Made by a program: the position numbers and the translations under genes
In this document: piece by piece, positions 33,292 to 33,509 of the stretch
Layout of the letters: every line of letters starts with the position of its first letter
Numbering within the stretch: the first letter of the stretch is position 1
The notes under the pieces: model-generated
What the model was told of the DNA's origin: nothing
What the model saw: only the letters and a program-made list of their open reading frames with translations
The model's database searches: none
NCBI RefSeq assembly: GCF_020075705.1
Contig: NZ_JAIQUM010000060.1
Span: forward strand, 1 to 33,509
Origin: Metabacillus rhizolycopersici
GTDB taxonomy: Bacteria > Bacillota > Bacilli > Bacillales > Bacillaceae
Reading direction: 5' to 3'
Length of the DNA: 33,509 nucleotides

Positions 33292-33509
<218 letters not shown>

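Overview
The window comes from a low-GC Gram-positive, most likely a member of the Bacillaceae. The right end runs into a 16S rRNA gene whose first ~220 bases read like Bacillus-type 16S. Genes start with strong GGAGG-type ribosome binding sites and often use TTG or GTG. The protein families (YfiB/YfiC-like exporter, YczE-like membrane protein, YesM/YesN-type two-component pair) also fit. I cannot name the genus from the sequence alone.

Layout: (1) 1-3600, ordinary genes: a small HExxH protein, a CynX/NimT-type MFS transporter and a DoxX-like membrane protein. (2) 3575-7600, an AT-rich, gene-poor and decaying stretch: a truncated XRE regulator, a divergent DUF1385 (YqhQ-like) protein, a displaced 3' fragment of araD, a stand-alone MprF-type aminoacyl-transferase domain, three degenerate direct repeats, large palindromes, and a broken serine resolvase preceded by a res-like array of inverted half-sites. 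(3) 7641-22135, a 12-gene sugar locus. (4) 22345-24738, a YczE-like protein divergent from a LysR regulator, then a damaged GNAT gene. (5) 24836-28778, tRNA-Ala(GGC) on the minus strand and a heterodimeric ABC exporter. (6) 28951-32967, a membrane-anchored SGNH hydrolase, an EamA transporter pseudogene with three lesions, a membrane-anchored MA-type peptidase, a small membrane protein and another decayed membrane-protein gene. (7) 33034-33509, tandem rRNA promoters and the 5' part of 16S rRNA.

The sugar locus is the centrepiece. A lipoprotein resembling a sugar-binding protein, a YesM-type histidine kinase and a YesN-type AraC response regulator lie in one transcription unit, closed by a terminator. 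They precede a metabolic operon: AlsE/Rpe-like 3-epimerase, ribokinase-family kinase, RbsA-like ATPase, two permeases, a second binding protein related to the first, a D-tagatose-3-epimerase-like TIM barrel, an FGGY kinase and L-ribulose-5-phosphate 4-epimerase (AraD). The simplest reading is that the first binding protein is a sensor subunit for the kinase, that the regulator switches on the operon, and that an imported pentose (ketose) or close analogue is 3-epimerised, phosphorylated and 4-epimerised to D-xylulose 5-phosphate. No aldose isomerase is present. The substrate is not determined by the sequence.

A second theme is rearrangement and decay. A ~187-bp copy of the araD 3' end lies ~17 kb upstream in the same orientation, so direct repeats bracket the whole sugar locus, and the left copy sits next to mobile-element debris.
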